A stretch of DNA of 64,000 nucleotides from Linnemannia hyalina (lineage: Eukaryota > Mortierellomycota > Mortierellomycetes > Mortierellales > Mortierellaceae): the NCBI GenBank assembly GCA_019671135.1, contig JAHRHY010000021.1, positions 248,001 through 312,000 on the forward strand. The letters run 5' to 3'. The notes under the pieces were generated by a model. It saw only the letters and a list, made by a program, of their open reading frames with translations, had not been told where the DNA came from and ran no database searches. Of this stretch, positions 1 through 11,797 are shown piece after piece (within the stretch, counting starts at the first letter, position 1; every line of letters begins with the position of its first letter). The translations under genes and the position numbers were made by a program.

Positions 1-3000
1 AAAAGGAGTGTGGTTCTTACCTCGTGTCTGATTGTTGTCCTGGAGATAGGAATAAAATAAAAGGCTGAGGAGGGGAAGGTTCGATATGAACAAGGGAAGA
101 AAAGGATCGTGGTTGAGGAAGGTGGATGGGATGGGAATGGGTGCCGGAGTCGTTGCAAAAGGGTGCTGGGTGAGCGGAGAGGGAATAGAGAAAGGAAAAG
201 AAGAGTGTGCTATTTCAATTTGAGTCGCATAGTCAGAAGGAAAAATAAAGTGAAGAATGTGCGTTAGAAAGAAGGAATGTGCATCGCCTTGCCTTTTTGT
301 TGTGGTGCCTTTCCCATTCTTGCAGGGGACATCAATGGTCAACGCGTTCGAATGCATGTTGCATGTGGTCTATTTCTAGAGGTATGTATCATACAAGGTT
401 TTGCTTACAAGCAAGGGTACTGCAAACTGCTTTGATGTTTGTTGCTGTTGTTGTCCAAAGGTATGGATGTAGTTTGGAGGGATGAAAAGGTATGAGTTAC
501 AGAAAGAAGGCGAAGACAAGGATTAGGATGTGGATTTGGATTAGGATGTGGATTAGAGAGGTGCTAATGGAGGTACGGTTATGATTGCGATTGAAAAGAG
601 GTGGAATGGGTGAGGATGCGTAAAAAGGTGAAGTAGAGTGGGGTAGTTGTGTGTAAAGAGGAAGTGAGGAAATTAGGGAAGATAAGAGTGAAGAAGGAGA
701 CGAGGTGAATGAAGTGAGAAAAAGAAAGGAAGGGGATGTCTTTTCGATTTGAGTCGAAAGCAATCTTAAGAGGAGGGTAAGAGGGAGGGAGGGAGGGAGG
801 GATGCGAGAAAGAGAATGAGAGTAAGAAGGAAGCAAGAGAAGGGAACAAGGGAAGGAAGGAAAGAGAAGAAAGAAAGAGATGATCAAGAACTAAGAAGAA
901 GGAAGACGACGAGGCAATGAGATAATTAAAATAAAATAAATAAAATAAAATCAAGGGAGAGAGAGAGAAGGAGAGATATTCGTGTATGTATGGAGCAGAA
1001 ACTATAAGTCCTTGCTTGGCCTGCACAAAAATATATATCGTTCGCAAGGAGCTCTCTTTCTCTTCCAAAAGGGACACGACGAAACGCGAAACACATTTAG
1101 AGATATATATTTTTAACACGCATCTCATGGACAAGAGAGAGTAAGAGAGCATTTGTCCCGTCTTCTTGTAACAAAAGGCACGAGAGAATGGGAACAATGA
1201 GAGGCGAGGACAATGATTAAACAAATAGTTTGCTGAGGTGTACAATGTTGTAACCGTGAACAAGGAGAACATCGAAGGCTTTCATTCTTGAAGCAAGCAT
1301 GGTCCATCATTTTCATTTGTTAGTGTTACACATAGAAGGGAGAGATGAACGCCGTCTGGTATGATGAAAAATAGGAAGGGAGACGGAGGGAATGGGTGAA
1401 TGAACATTGAACAATGAGAGAAGGATGATGAACGATTGACGATGGTCGATGGACAGCAAAACCGGACTAGGTAGGACAAGCAAGCTGAAGGAGTAAAAGG
1501 GTGATTGAGTGAGTGAATGAGAATGAGGGGAAGGGGAAAGGGAAGGGAAGGGAAAGGGAAGCCAAAGTGGCTGTCATGCAATGCATGCAGATGCCCATCC
1601 AATCCATGCTGGCCAATTGAATATGCAAATTCGCAGAAAAGCATGGGCATAAACACTACCTTAACACGCGCGACAGAGGGAGAACAAGGAACGGGATGGA
1701 CGGAATCAACTCTCCGATGATCAATGCCATTTGCATTATTGCACATGGTCAACCATAGAAAGAAATGCATGCGACATAGTCATCTCTCAATACCCGTGGA
1801 TAGCTCGTATTCAAACTCCTTTTTTATGGTCAAGGGATTGTGTATAAGAGAGAAAGAGAAAAACGTCGGAGTGAACCATAGATACCTGGACTTTGTACAA
1901 GGATAGAGGACTCTAAAAGGTGGACCTAGAACAAGACGATATGGTTGCTCCTCTTTTCATTCTGGTAGATGTTCACAGACCGTTTCTTTGAGGAGGAATA
2001 CGGATGATTGGGGAGAACAAAAAAGGAAGGAGGTTTTTTGTATCCTTTGTCGTTGTCGTCGTACAAAAGAACACAAAACCATAAGGACAAGAGCCAGTAC
2101 GGGGATATTCACCACCAGGAGAGAGAAGGGAAAAGGACAAAAAGGCACGGGAGGAACAAAGTGACTGAGATCGAGATCCTGCCCGGGATCCCATCCCATC
2201 CAAGACATCCCTCTCATACACTTTGAATATTGTGTATATCTTAGGCAATCCCCACCTGGCTCCCACTCTTTGCTAACTCAATGACTTAGACTTTTGTTCT
2301 CCTTCTCTCACACCATAATATTACTTCTCCCTCTTGGCCGTGACGAGGGCCCCACCATACACACAAACATATAGACAGACACAGGAAAAAAAATCAAGGA
2401 GCGAGTGAAAGGAGGTGCGTTTAAAAAGAGTCAGGGAGGGAAAAAGAAAAAAAAGGAGGTGGGTTGCCAGGATATAACCGAACGGCATCAAAATATTGTA
2501 ACAAGGCCTATAGCTTGCTCGCCTTCATATTAACCCCTTCTCGTAACCTTACCAGTACGTGTGTCTATTCAGTTTGGTGTTAGCGTGTGAAAGGGAGAGA
2601 GTTGAGAGAAGAAGAAAAAGGAATAGAGGACTTAAAGGGGCGGGAAAGTGAATAAAGATGAACGGGGATAGAGAGGAAAAACGGAATGTGAATTATGAAG
2701 GAGCGAAAGAAAGGTCCCGACCTGGATGTCAAACAAGGTTATTTCTTGATTGTGTTTTGCTTGGTTAAGCAGAGAAACAAAGATGAAAGGGATAAGAAGC
2801 GCGAAGTAGCGTGACGAGGAGTGAGGGGTGAGAAGGAGCCGGACTGGATACCCGCAAGGCAAGGTGTTATTGGAAGAGATGATAATAAAGACGTGGAAAG
2901 GGTGAGATGGGAATGGTGCAATTCCGAAGGAGGAGGTAACTACAAGGAAGGCAAGGAGGTATTGAAGGAGGATTGAAGCGAAAGAACCCAAGGATATGAT

Positions 3001-3723
3001 TGGGTGTGCACCTTGAATGGGCATGGGGCATGGGCATGGATGTGTGGGTGTGGACATGGATTATGGATATGCAGAACAAGAAAAAGGAAAGGCAAAGACG
3101 TGGACTCGGGCCGAAAGAAGAAAATGCGATCTCCAGAGGGAGGGGCGTAGGGGAGTGGAGGAAGAAAGGAGGGCAAAAACAAATATGCGACAAAATACAG
3201 CCAGCCTGTCCTTCTCTTTTGCGTCATGCCACCATTGGGTACACCATTGGGTATCCATAAAGTGATTATGGTACTGTGCCGTCAGGCGCGAGGATCAAGA
3301 GGACCATTGGCATTTTCGCAAAAGTACGCAGTAAAAAGTGCGATCCGTGCTGATAACTTTAAATGAGTAACAATAATCATGCACGCCCTCTAGAACGACG
3401 GCGCCCTGGTGTTATTCACTCACAACTACGAGAAAGAGAAGCCGCGAGCAGTATTACCAGCAAAAAAGAGGGGCATAGGATACATCGGACCGGTTCGGGA
3501 GCAGATGTCCTAATAGCACGCACAAAGCTGGAAACGAGTAGGGATAAAAGGCAACATTGATTTTCGCATCCATTGCTGCTTAGACGTGACTGGATGCAAA
3601 GACATCGACCTATCCCAGGCGCGCACTTCTCGATACACGTTGACCGAAATGTATGTCTCTAGCATTCTCGCTACTCGTCCTCCTCTTTAGCTGACACCCA
3701 CTGTACTCTATCGCATACCTCGA

Positions 3724-3759
3724 AACACAACACAACACAACACAACACAACACACACAC
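3724..3759. repeat. (ACACA)n microsatellite
   Basis: A run of CACAA units grading into CA units in the gene-free left part. No function is suggested. Confidence 0.9.
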
Positions 3760-3970
3760 CCTTGCTCACCCATGTGCTCCCTCGGGATATACCGTTGTCT
3801 GTTGTTCTCTCTCCCTCCCTTCTCTCACTTTCCGATAATAATAGCTCAGTACAAAATACATCACACATCTCATGTCTCCTTTACTCCTTTTCGCTCTCAG
3901 TGTATCAGATCCCAACCAAGAACGCTCTCAGACTTATTCTGGCTGTGCAAAAGATTTCTCTGGAGCGCAC

Positions 3971-4000
3971 AGACTGACTGACTGACTGACTGACTGACTG
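3971..4000. repeat. (GACT)n microsatellite
   Basis: About seven tandem GACT/ACTG tetranucleotide units, in the interval between the gene-poor left end and the 3' side of the aspartic protease gene. Confidence 0.9.
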
Positions 4001-4456
4001 AATGACAGACTGGCGAAGAAGTGAGCCCCAACCCCACAACTCTGTCATTCCGTTTCTTCAAGACACTCATTTGGATCCAGCTCTGGCCCATTGTCCCGGG
4101 TCTTCTCCCCTCCTCCTCCTCCTCCCTCCTCTGGTTTGCCTCTTCTTGTCTCTTTTCGTTGTGCCCTTAAGGCAGTTACCAGATCGTTCGCCACCCTTCG
4201 TTTCTTCCCCATCACGTTGGTGTTAATGGCAAAGCACAATGAATAGGGAATACTTTAGTAATTAAGTAAATAGATGGTGGGTAGATAGAGATGTGATAAA
4301 TGGTGGTGGTAGATGGAATGGTGGTGGTGGGTGGTAATACTGTACAGGGCTATTTTTGAATGAAAGGGAGGATGATACATCAAAGGACGGAGACATGTAA
4401 AAGAGAGAGGGAAAAAAAAGATATAGGGTCGACTCGACGACGAAACTCTGCAAAAG

Positions 4457-6802
4457 CTACAACAACGACGTCGCAATTATGGCTGCAGTCGTCATCAACG
4501 CCATTATTGCCCAATGCTCCTCCCGAGTCCATGATGTAGAGGGCGCAGAGTTTTGAGCGTTGAGTCCGATTCCGCCTGGGGCCAATGGCACCTTTTGAGC
4601 AAATCCAATCCGCCGATCCGCAAAGTCGTATACGATGTAATGGTTCTTGATAAACAGGTCTCCCAGCAGGATTTGCTATCCATATCAAAAATAAAGAAAA
4701 GGCCGTTATTAGACATTTAACAATAAGGAATAGACTCTGCACATTAACCCAAAGTCCAAAGGGGTAGAGATACTTACCGACTCGCTTGAATGCCCGTTGG
4801 TAGCCTCGCTCCAAGAGTCGACGGCAGAGAGGCAAATGCCCTTGAATCCTGACTCGAGGATGACAATGTCGGAAAGGGGCACTGCAAACTTTTGCCCACC
4901 CAGCACAAACGTGAGATCGCCAACAGAGGTTGACTTTGCCAATGTGCAAGGGATCATCCAGCCCAGGTCCTTGTCATACTGCGAATTGGGGATCGCCCGA
5001 TGGAATGCAGTTGCCAGATAATCCGGGAGCAAGATGTAGGATGATCCCGTGTCGACAACCGCGTAGGATGAGGATTTAGAGACAGCGAGTTCCTTGCGCC
5101 CGATGTATACTTCATCGACCGCAACTTGCCATTGGCTGTCCGAGGTGACGGGAAGGTAGGTGATTGATCCTGTGTAGAGCGAAGGATCGACGCCTCCGAA
5201 AATAAACTCCCCGCCATTGGAAAGTTTCGCGTCCTGCTCCGATGCCTTGTTCAGCCAGACGGAAACGATGGCCTGGTCGATTTGGTTTTGGAGCATCATG
5301 TTTGTGATTGGTGACCTGAACCCTAATGTCCACAAAAGACGACGAATCACGATTAATGCTTGCCCTGAACCAATTGCGTCCTGCATTGGTATATTGCCAT
5401 CTTGTGAATTAATCACAATGCCCCGAGAAGGAAGAAGCAGTAGTCCGTACCCTTCATGTCCGAAGTGCCTTCGAAGCCTAGTCCCATGATTCCATCAAAG
5501 CCTGAGGTGCCTGAGGGAGGTACAGGTCCGGCGTTGATGGAGGCGAGGCCGAATGTCTGATTGCTGACACTGATCCCTGCTACTGTGACGTTGTCAACCC
5601 CGAGTATTCCTGATGCCTGCGAGGTGTCGGCGTAAGCGATTTGCCATCGCGTGTTGTCCATTTGAAACGAGCTATATGTGTATAATAGGGAGCGTAATAT
5701 ATAATTAACACATGGCTACCATGGGAGATAACATACACGTTCTCTCTATCTTTCTCTTGTCCGTGACATTATACTGTATCATAATTGACACCAATTGTTA
5801 TTTGATTGTAATTCGAGTTTTCCAGTTCATAGGAATTGAATTAGTGTAACGTTCTCCAGGGTCCAGGGCAAGGGAGTCAATGTGTGGGTCACCCAAGAAA
5901 TAAGATGTCCGTTATCGTCCGTCCAGGTACATATAACACTTGTTCAAACTAATCCAATCCTGTACGAGCGCCCAAGCGCGCATTCCCTGTCCCCTGTCCC
6001 CTGCAAATTCCCGTGACAAAAAAAAACCGCCGACAGACGACAGCCCCCCCTCCTTGCATACCGCTCACACACAACCATGCAGCACTTGTAAATTACCTTG
6101 ACTGACTAGGACTGAACCGACGTTGGGAGTTGCAGACCCTAGAGGTACAGCCCACCGACGACACCCAGAGGTCACCGCTTCCAGTATCAAACACGACCGA
6201 GAACTCCTGCGGTGGGGTACCGATCGACATCGCCGCAACCCACTGGGTGTCGAGTGAGTTGCCTCGAAGTGGCGCCACACCAACAAACGCCCGCTTCTGG
6301 ATGAGCTCATGCTCAAGCTTGTCCAACTGCGACATCAGGTTCAGCTCCGACTCGCTTTCTCTTCCTCCTCCTTTTTCATCTCCTCCTGCAGCTGCCTTTG
6401 CTATTATTGGTGATGATGGTGGTGAGGAGGAAAGGGTGAAGGAGGCTGGTGATGTATTGGCGTTGTTGTTGTCGTCGGAGGAGGTATTGTCGTTGTGGGC
6501 ATTGAGTGCGAGCAGTTTTGTCATGTACTCATGTCGGGATCCATAATGGGCTCGTTCCTTGGGGCTCCTTGGGTTCACTCCCGGCTGTTGCTGTACCGAT
6601 ACTCTAACAACACAACAACGGTATAATGCCTTTAGTTGTATGCTCGTCTCGCTTATATCAGGAATAAACAATTGAATAGTTGGAAGGAGGGATAGTTTTA
6701 CCGAAGAAGCTCTGCATTGGTGGGGTGGTCGGAGAGGAGGAGGAGGAGAGTGACGGTGGCAAGGAGGCCGTAGAAGGAAGAAGAGTTTCCTTTACAACGC
6801 AT
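4457..6802 (-). CDS. secreted pepsin-like aspartic protease (family A1), 530 aa
   Basis: Five exons: 6802-6702, 6603-6097, 5671-5451, 5322-4778 and 4675-4457; all phases close. Exon 1 encodes an N-terminus with a hydrophobic core ([14 protein letters not shown]), a likely signal peptide of about 29 residues. A long low-complexity pro-region follows to about residue 155. The two catalytic aspartates lie in [10 protein letters not shown] (D173) and [12 protein letters not shown] (D367). Other family landmarks are [24 protein letters not shown] and [13 protein letters not shown] near the C-terminus. The product should be an endopeptidase acting in the secretory route, at the cell surface or outside. 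The last about 20 residues are again hydrophobic ([15 protein letters not shown]), which would fit a GPI-anchor signal as in yapsins, though the evidence is weak. The acceptor at 5322/5323 was chosen over one 7 nt downstream because only it keeps the frame. Confidence 0.93.
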
Positions 6803-7574
6803 AGCGACTTTCTGCTCCTCTTTATCGTAATTCCTTTACGGGTGAGTGCAAGTCGGGGTGAGAGGCAAGATAATTAAGAATAATAAAGGGGAGCAAGGGG
6901 AGGTCGAAAGAAAGGTGAACTGAACGATGGATCAAGGAGGTTGGCTGGGCTGCTCTCGGAAAAGAGAGGTGTGTGAGAGGGTGTGAAGGGTAATGCGCGT
7001 AATGGTAGTGAATGAGTGAGGGAGAGAAGGAAAGGATTAAGTGTATAGAAATGTAATGAAAGTGAGAAGTAGAGTAAGAGTGAGTAGTGGGGTTAGGGAT
7101 GATGACAGGATGTAGGTAGCAAAGAAGGGATAAGTCAAGGAATATATGTGAGTATGGGTGTGCTTGTACAAAATTTGCAATCGGGACATTGGGGCATGAG
7201 TCCAGAGGTCCAGACTCAGGTGCATCACATACACAAAACATGCGTAGTCCTTGGGTCCCTGGAAGCGATCGAATTATTAAGGGGACAGGATACGATCGTG
7301 TCGACACGATCTTACACCTCAGATAAGATGATACACAGACCCTCATAGTAATAAACATCGCCTTTATTTAATCATTCTAATTCAGTTACTCCACTCTACC
7401 CTGCATACACTCCTGATATCTGCCAAGTAGTCGCTCAACTATCAAACTTTGTGAACAATGATATTCCGTTAAACAGCAGCCACCTCTGAAGTACTCAGTG
7501 GCCTACTTCTCACCTTTCCGCTGGGGGTACCCCAGAACAAATTAGTCACAGTGATCTCCAGCCAGATGAGAAGC

Positions 7575-7750
7575 CTACCAGCCAAGCTGCTGCAAGAGCC
7601 TAGCTATGGCTGCTGTCGCGTCGCCACAAAGTCCATGCCTCCCACCGCTTAAGCAGTCGACCGGCACTCCTTTCCAGATATTTACCTCCGCAGCCGTCCA
7701 GGTGCTGTTGTCAGTGATGACGGCTAGCTGGCTACTGGTCTTGCTGGCAC
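7575..7750 (-). other. possible orphan terminal exon, unknown product
   Basis: A minus-strand open segment of about 57 codons follows an AG and ends with TAG at 7575-7577. It reads in part as TAAEVNIWKGVPVDC and ATAAIARLLQQLGW, a composition unlike the surrounding noncoding sequence. No upstream exon could be joined with confidence. It could be the last exon of a lost gene, a relic or chance. Confidence 0.25.
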
Positions 7751-8429
7751 TTAGTTAAAAGAGAAGGGAGACGATGTTAGCAAGGGAAAGGTTGAATGCA
7801 ACAATTGGGCATCAAGAGAGGAAGGGAGGGGTTTGCTTGTTTACCTTGAGGACACATTGGCTTGGGAGGATAAGCAGAGGAAAGCATGTGTGATCGCGCA
7901 AAAGAGCAGGGGTGGCTCTTGTCCGCTGTCCTGTTCCTCGTCTTCGCCTTACTTGAAGAGTTTTGGCTTTGTCCTGGTCCTGGTCCTGGTTCTGGTCCGT
8001 GTGGATCTTGGCCGACGAGTAAGAGGGGTGAGGGAAAGAAGGAAAGGAAGAAAGGAAAGGGGAAAAAAGAAACGACAGGCGACCCTTTTGTGCCGGTCGG
8101 TCTTGCGATTTCGACCTTTTTATGTTGGGTGGAAAGGCAGTCACCATCACCTCTTGTGCTTTGTACCCACACTTGGTACGCTACTAGGATTGTATGAGTC
8201 AATCTCTTCTGCACCTTACCCAGTTTCCCTGCATTCATCCGCGTTAGATGCAGCGAGCTTCATTTTAGTTTGTGTCTACAGGTAACACCGCATCGCAAGG
8301 AACAGTTACTCGTGTTTCAACCAAGTCAAGATGACCGGCGATCTTAGTGAAATAACCTTATTATTTACAGGAAAGAAGTACATCGATCTTGATTTTATTC
8401 TGCAGCATCAAAGTGGGCTCTGGACATGA

Positions 8430-8708
8430 TTAGACGTGCATGGTGCCAGTAAGGCTGTCATCGTCATCATGCCCATATGCATCGATTGCGTTGGGAGTCA
8501 TCTCGGGGATGCAACCATGGTCTTCCTCGTGAGTTGCTGGCTTCGCCTGCTGTGAAGCAGATGACTCGTCTTGCTGGTTCGGTCGTGGTCCGTCTTCCTG
8601 GCTTGCACCCAGTTCCCGAAGTTGAGTCATTGTCCTGCTGTGCAACCGCTTGGGCTCCCTGTTATGTCGCTGCTTTGGCCCTCCGCAAGATTGCCTCTCT
8701 TCACACAA
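8430..8708 (-). other. possible orphan exon, unknown product
   Basis: An open frame of about 92 codons rich in polar residues (Gln, Asp, Ser), ending in an acidic run and a stop at 8430. It shows no domain or signal peptide. No partner exon was found upstream, so it may be a terminal exon, a relic or a chance frame. Confidence 0.2.
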
Positions 8709-9008
8709 ATGTTTTTCATATCTAGCATCTTACCAAAGACCACTGAATTTTCGCTGACCTATAGCCACTCCTTTGTATTCTTGGCCACGTCTTGTAGCTA
8801 CAGCTAGACACAAGCACATAAACAGACACGATAATGCACATGCACACTGATCATTGGCAACAAAATAACAAGTTGTAGCGTTAAGGCTAAGGCTTTATTA
8901 CCGACGAAGAGGAGAGGGTATCAAGCACATTTACATAATTCTTCATTGTCTTTCTTGTCGCACTTCGACATCCATAGCCATGCACTCCTTGACACACTCA
9001 AAATAAAA

Positions 9009-10960
9009 TTAGTGGCAAGGCTTGACCTCGCGCTCAGAAGTAGTCTCCCAACGGGACCCACCGCGGCTGGGCTTGTCCTGCTCCTTTCCAGAAAAGTGAC
9101 CCAACTCGATCGCGAATCCGAGGGACAGCTTGGCGAACTGCTTCATATGGTCGAAGTCGACATGGGAGATTTCGTCGTCTGATCCGTGGATCCAAGGGCT
9201 GATGTCCGAGAAATCACCCTCGATCGCGAATGCCGACCTGTATCCGTACTTGCTCCATGACGCGTGGTCCGAGCCTAGAGGGTGATGGGGGAGAGGAAGA
9301 ATTGTGAGTGATTAGGTATGGAAAATGAGGGAGACTATCCGATTGATACCCTGCAATTGGAAACGAAAGAGGAGCGCTTACAGCCGTATCCACACTTGGT
9401 ATCGCGGACAGAGATATCACCGTACTCTCTGGCATACACCTAGATTCAAACATGAGTAACACAGTACAGGGTTAGCAAATGATGCTTGCGCCGACAAGAA
9501 AATTTTCTATCCAGAGTGACACGTAGTATCCTGCGAGGTGTCCGTGTGTACCTTGATCAGCTCGGTCAGCTCAGGATCTACATAGTCAGTGACAACGCCG
9601 AACGACTCTTCGAATTTTGTTCCAACATATCCTGTCATATCGTTCTACAAGAGAGCGAGCGAAAATTAGCAAAGTTGAAAACTCCAACTGCATACATGAG
9701 CACAATTAGGAAAAGAATGGCCAAAGCCTGGATTGAACAACTTACCTGGATCATGGCAATGACCTCGACACCCTTCTTCTCGTAGCTCTCGGCAACATCT
9801 TGGGATCCCAAGAGACCAGCCTCCTCGGCAGAATACCAATGAAACTCGACGGGGCGGGTGGGGCGGAATCCAGTACCAACAAGGGAGCGGAAGACCTCCA
9901 AGGTGGTGACGGTTCCTGAACCATCGTCATCGGCGCCGGGGGAACGACCCCAGAGAGGGTTCCAGCCGTTGACAGAATCCTGATGGGCACCGACAATGGC
10001 GGGCTGGTTGGCGAGTGACTCGTCCGTTCCCTCGAAACGAACTATATTAACAGAAAAATAACGGGGTCAGGCAAAGCGATGGTTTCCCTCACGTGGGAAA
10101 TGAAAATCAAGAGCCGAGTTTGTAACAACGGGCGACAGCATGGAAGGAATGAGGGTCAATACCAATGATGGAGAACTGATCCCACTTGTGCTGGAACTTG
10201 CGGATGCTGACATCCGAGTCGGCGTCGGATTCCTCGATCAAGTCGCTAATCTCCTTGTAGAGCCATTGGGCAGACTGGTGGCCGCTCTCGGATCTGTAGT
10301 AGCGGTTGTGGAAGGAAGTAAGCTCCTTGAGGGCAACCTCCATGTTGGCGGTCGAAAGGCTGTTGACATAACGACCATACTTGGTCTGCTGCACCGCCTT
10401 CTTGGGAAGGGCTACAAAAAAGGAAACAAAAAAAGAAAAGGGCGCGTTGGTTGTCAGTGCGAAACGAGCGAAGAGAAAAATAAAAATAAACGAGTCCAAA
10501 AGAAGGTGTGAATGTCGTTCGGAATGTCGCAATACAACTTTGGCGCCTCACAATCCTCTCCCTTTGGACCATTATTCACACGCATACGCCAAGACATGCC
10601 AGACAAACAAACAAACAAACAAACAAATATAAAGAACAAAAACAACGGCGAACACGTACGCAAATGAGTCAAGGAGCGGAGGGAGGGCTCAAAGTCCTGG
10701 TGGTCGGTGATGTCCATGTATCCGATGTTCTTGCGGAGGAGTTCCATGCGCTGGTCCTCGGTCATCCAGACGGGGGCCTTGTCCTCTGCGGTCTGGACGA
10801 GACGGAGGGTGCTGTCGCCGTTGATGTTGTTGCTGAAGTGGTTGACGCGGGAGACGACGGTGTCCTTGACCTTGCCGAGGGTCCACTGCTCCCACCAGGC
10901 GGGGGCAGCCAAGGCAGTGGACGCGAGGGACAAGAAAGCGAGAGTCTGGATCTTGACCAT
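9009..10960 (-). CDS. secreted M28 leucine aminopeptidase, 420 aa
   Basis: Six exons: 10960-10660, 10411-10163, 10041-9746, 9644-9552, 9439-9382 and 9274-9009; the chain closes at 1263 nt. A signal peptide is clear (LAFLSLASTALAAPAW). The zinc-peptidase core carries the expected ligands and catalytic residues in order: H203 in AHQD, Asp in GADDDGSG (221-223), E256/E257 in SAEEAGLLGS, D302 in VTDYVDPE and H336 in SDHASW. These match the fungal Lap/Aap1 type of two-zinc exopeptidase that removes N-terminal residues from peptides outside the cell. The length (family about 380-400 aa) and the short pro-region fit. Intron 1 contains an (ACAA)n run. The start is the ATG at 10960, directly before the signal peptide and after a GAGT-repeat leader. 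Confidence 0.95.
10601..10626. repeat. (ACAA)n microsatellite
   Basis: Tandem ACAA units inside intron 1 of the M28 aminopeptidase gene. Confidence 0.9.
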
Positions 10961-11000
10961 TCTTGCTGTTTGTTTGTTTTTCGGGTGTTGCTTTTGTTGT

Positions 11001-11045
11001 GAGTGAGTGAGTGAGTGAGTGAGTGAGTGAGTGAGTGAGTGAGTA
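11001..11045. repeat. (GAGT)n microsatellite in aminopeptidase leader
   Basis: About eleven GAGT units (ACTC on the coding strand) lying 41-85 bp upstream of the aminopeptidase ATG, so probably in the 5' untranslated leader or core promoter. Confidence 0.9.
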
Positions 11046-11299
11046 GGAAGGAGGTGTTGAGGAGAACGAAGGCTGAATAAAAAAGGATCGATTGAAGGAA
11101 GAAGTAAGGAAGAAAGGAAGTCGTGTGTATGTGTGAGTGTTGGAAGGTGTTTCAAGGGAGAAAGAGAGAGAGAGAGAAGAGAACAACGGATCGATCCCTT
11201 TTATTTCAGGCACCTTTTCATCCTCGTGGGACAAGGGTCAGGAACCACAACATGATTTGATTGGTCAACAAAGGACACCTCATACTATCATGGGACCCT

Positions 11300-11520
11300 C
11301 CAACGCCACACTTTACAAAATGCTACTACACGAGTAAGAAGTGCCCTCACTGCGGCCACTTTGTCGCCCATGTCACTCTCTGCCGCTTCTACTGCCCCGA
11401 GTGCCATGTGTACCATCATCGCGACGTTATGGCAGCCGAGAATATGGCGAACATTGTGCGACGTTATCTGGATAACAAGAGCGGCCTGAGTGTCTACACC
11501 CCACAGGAGGGGTGCTCAGA
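11300..11520 (+). pseudogene. Fanzor/TnpB-like C-terminal fragment (zinc ribbon plus RuvC-III-like motif)
   Basis: An open segment of about 70 codons contains a CPHCGHF half-site (about 11342) and a CPECHVYHHRDVMAAENM half-site (about 11392-11445). This is the arrangement seen at the C-terminus of TnpB and eukaryotic Fanzor nucleases, in which a four-Cys zinc ribbon runs directly into the RuvC-III R-D-x-x-A-A-x-N motif. The continuation NIVRRYLDNK and a YTPQEG-like tail also resemble Fanzor ends as I recall them from fungi. There is no upstream RuvC-I/II core, no start region and no recognisable terminal repeat within the 300 bp to the aminopeptidase gene. The fragment is therefore a relic or truncated insertion, not a working nuclease. 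The assignment rests on motif recognition only. Confidence 0.6.
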
Positions 11521-11797
11521 TGCGACTTTGGTGACGTATTTTTTGTGCCAATTCATGCGCTTCTCTTCCTCTTTTCCTTTCTCCACCAACTCCACCTATT
11601 TCCTCTCCCACGCCCTCTCTCCTTTTCTTCTTTTTCTTCCTTTTCTCACACAACATCTGCTGACCACGACAAGGTCAACACTAACTCTCAGCCCTGCATG
11701 ACATCTCCTTCTCCATTGCTGCATCAGCCGCGTGGTCCAGATTAAAAACACAAAAAAACGTATTCACAACAACAAAACAAGCAACAGCGAACAAAAC

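Larger units (their letters stand above)
1..4456. other. gene-poor purine-rich stretch, no supported gene
   Basis: The + strand is strongly G/A-rich (for example 780-990 and 1510-1565), so most open frames are artefacts of composition: they are rich in Ser/Leu/Phe on the minus strand and show no domain. A minus-strand acceptor and donor bracket a possible tiny exon at about 19-37, so this could be the leader of a gene lying beyond the left edge. That is only a suggestion. Simple repeats occur at 3724-3759 and 3971-4000. Confidence 0.6.
6803..9008. other. intergenic interval with doubtful exon fragments
   Basis: No complete gene is visible between the aspartic protease and the aminopeptidase. 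Two minus-strand open segments look somewhat coding (listed separately at 7575-7750 and 8430-8708). A perfect 18-bp palindrome lies at 7294-7311. The remainder is G/A-rich or unremarkable. Confidence 0.5.

Noticed and set aside
497..1770. Several overlapping minus-strand frames of 88-168 codons
   Set aside because: All are Ser/Leu/Pro/Phe-rich translations of a purine-biased + strand. There is no conserved motif and no consistent splice model.
11732..11797. Longer frame before the AT-hook/F-box protein
   Set aside because: That frame begins at GTG, not ATG. The first ATG is at 11798.
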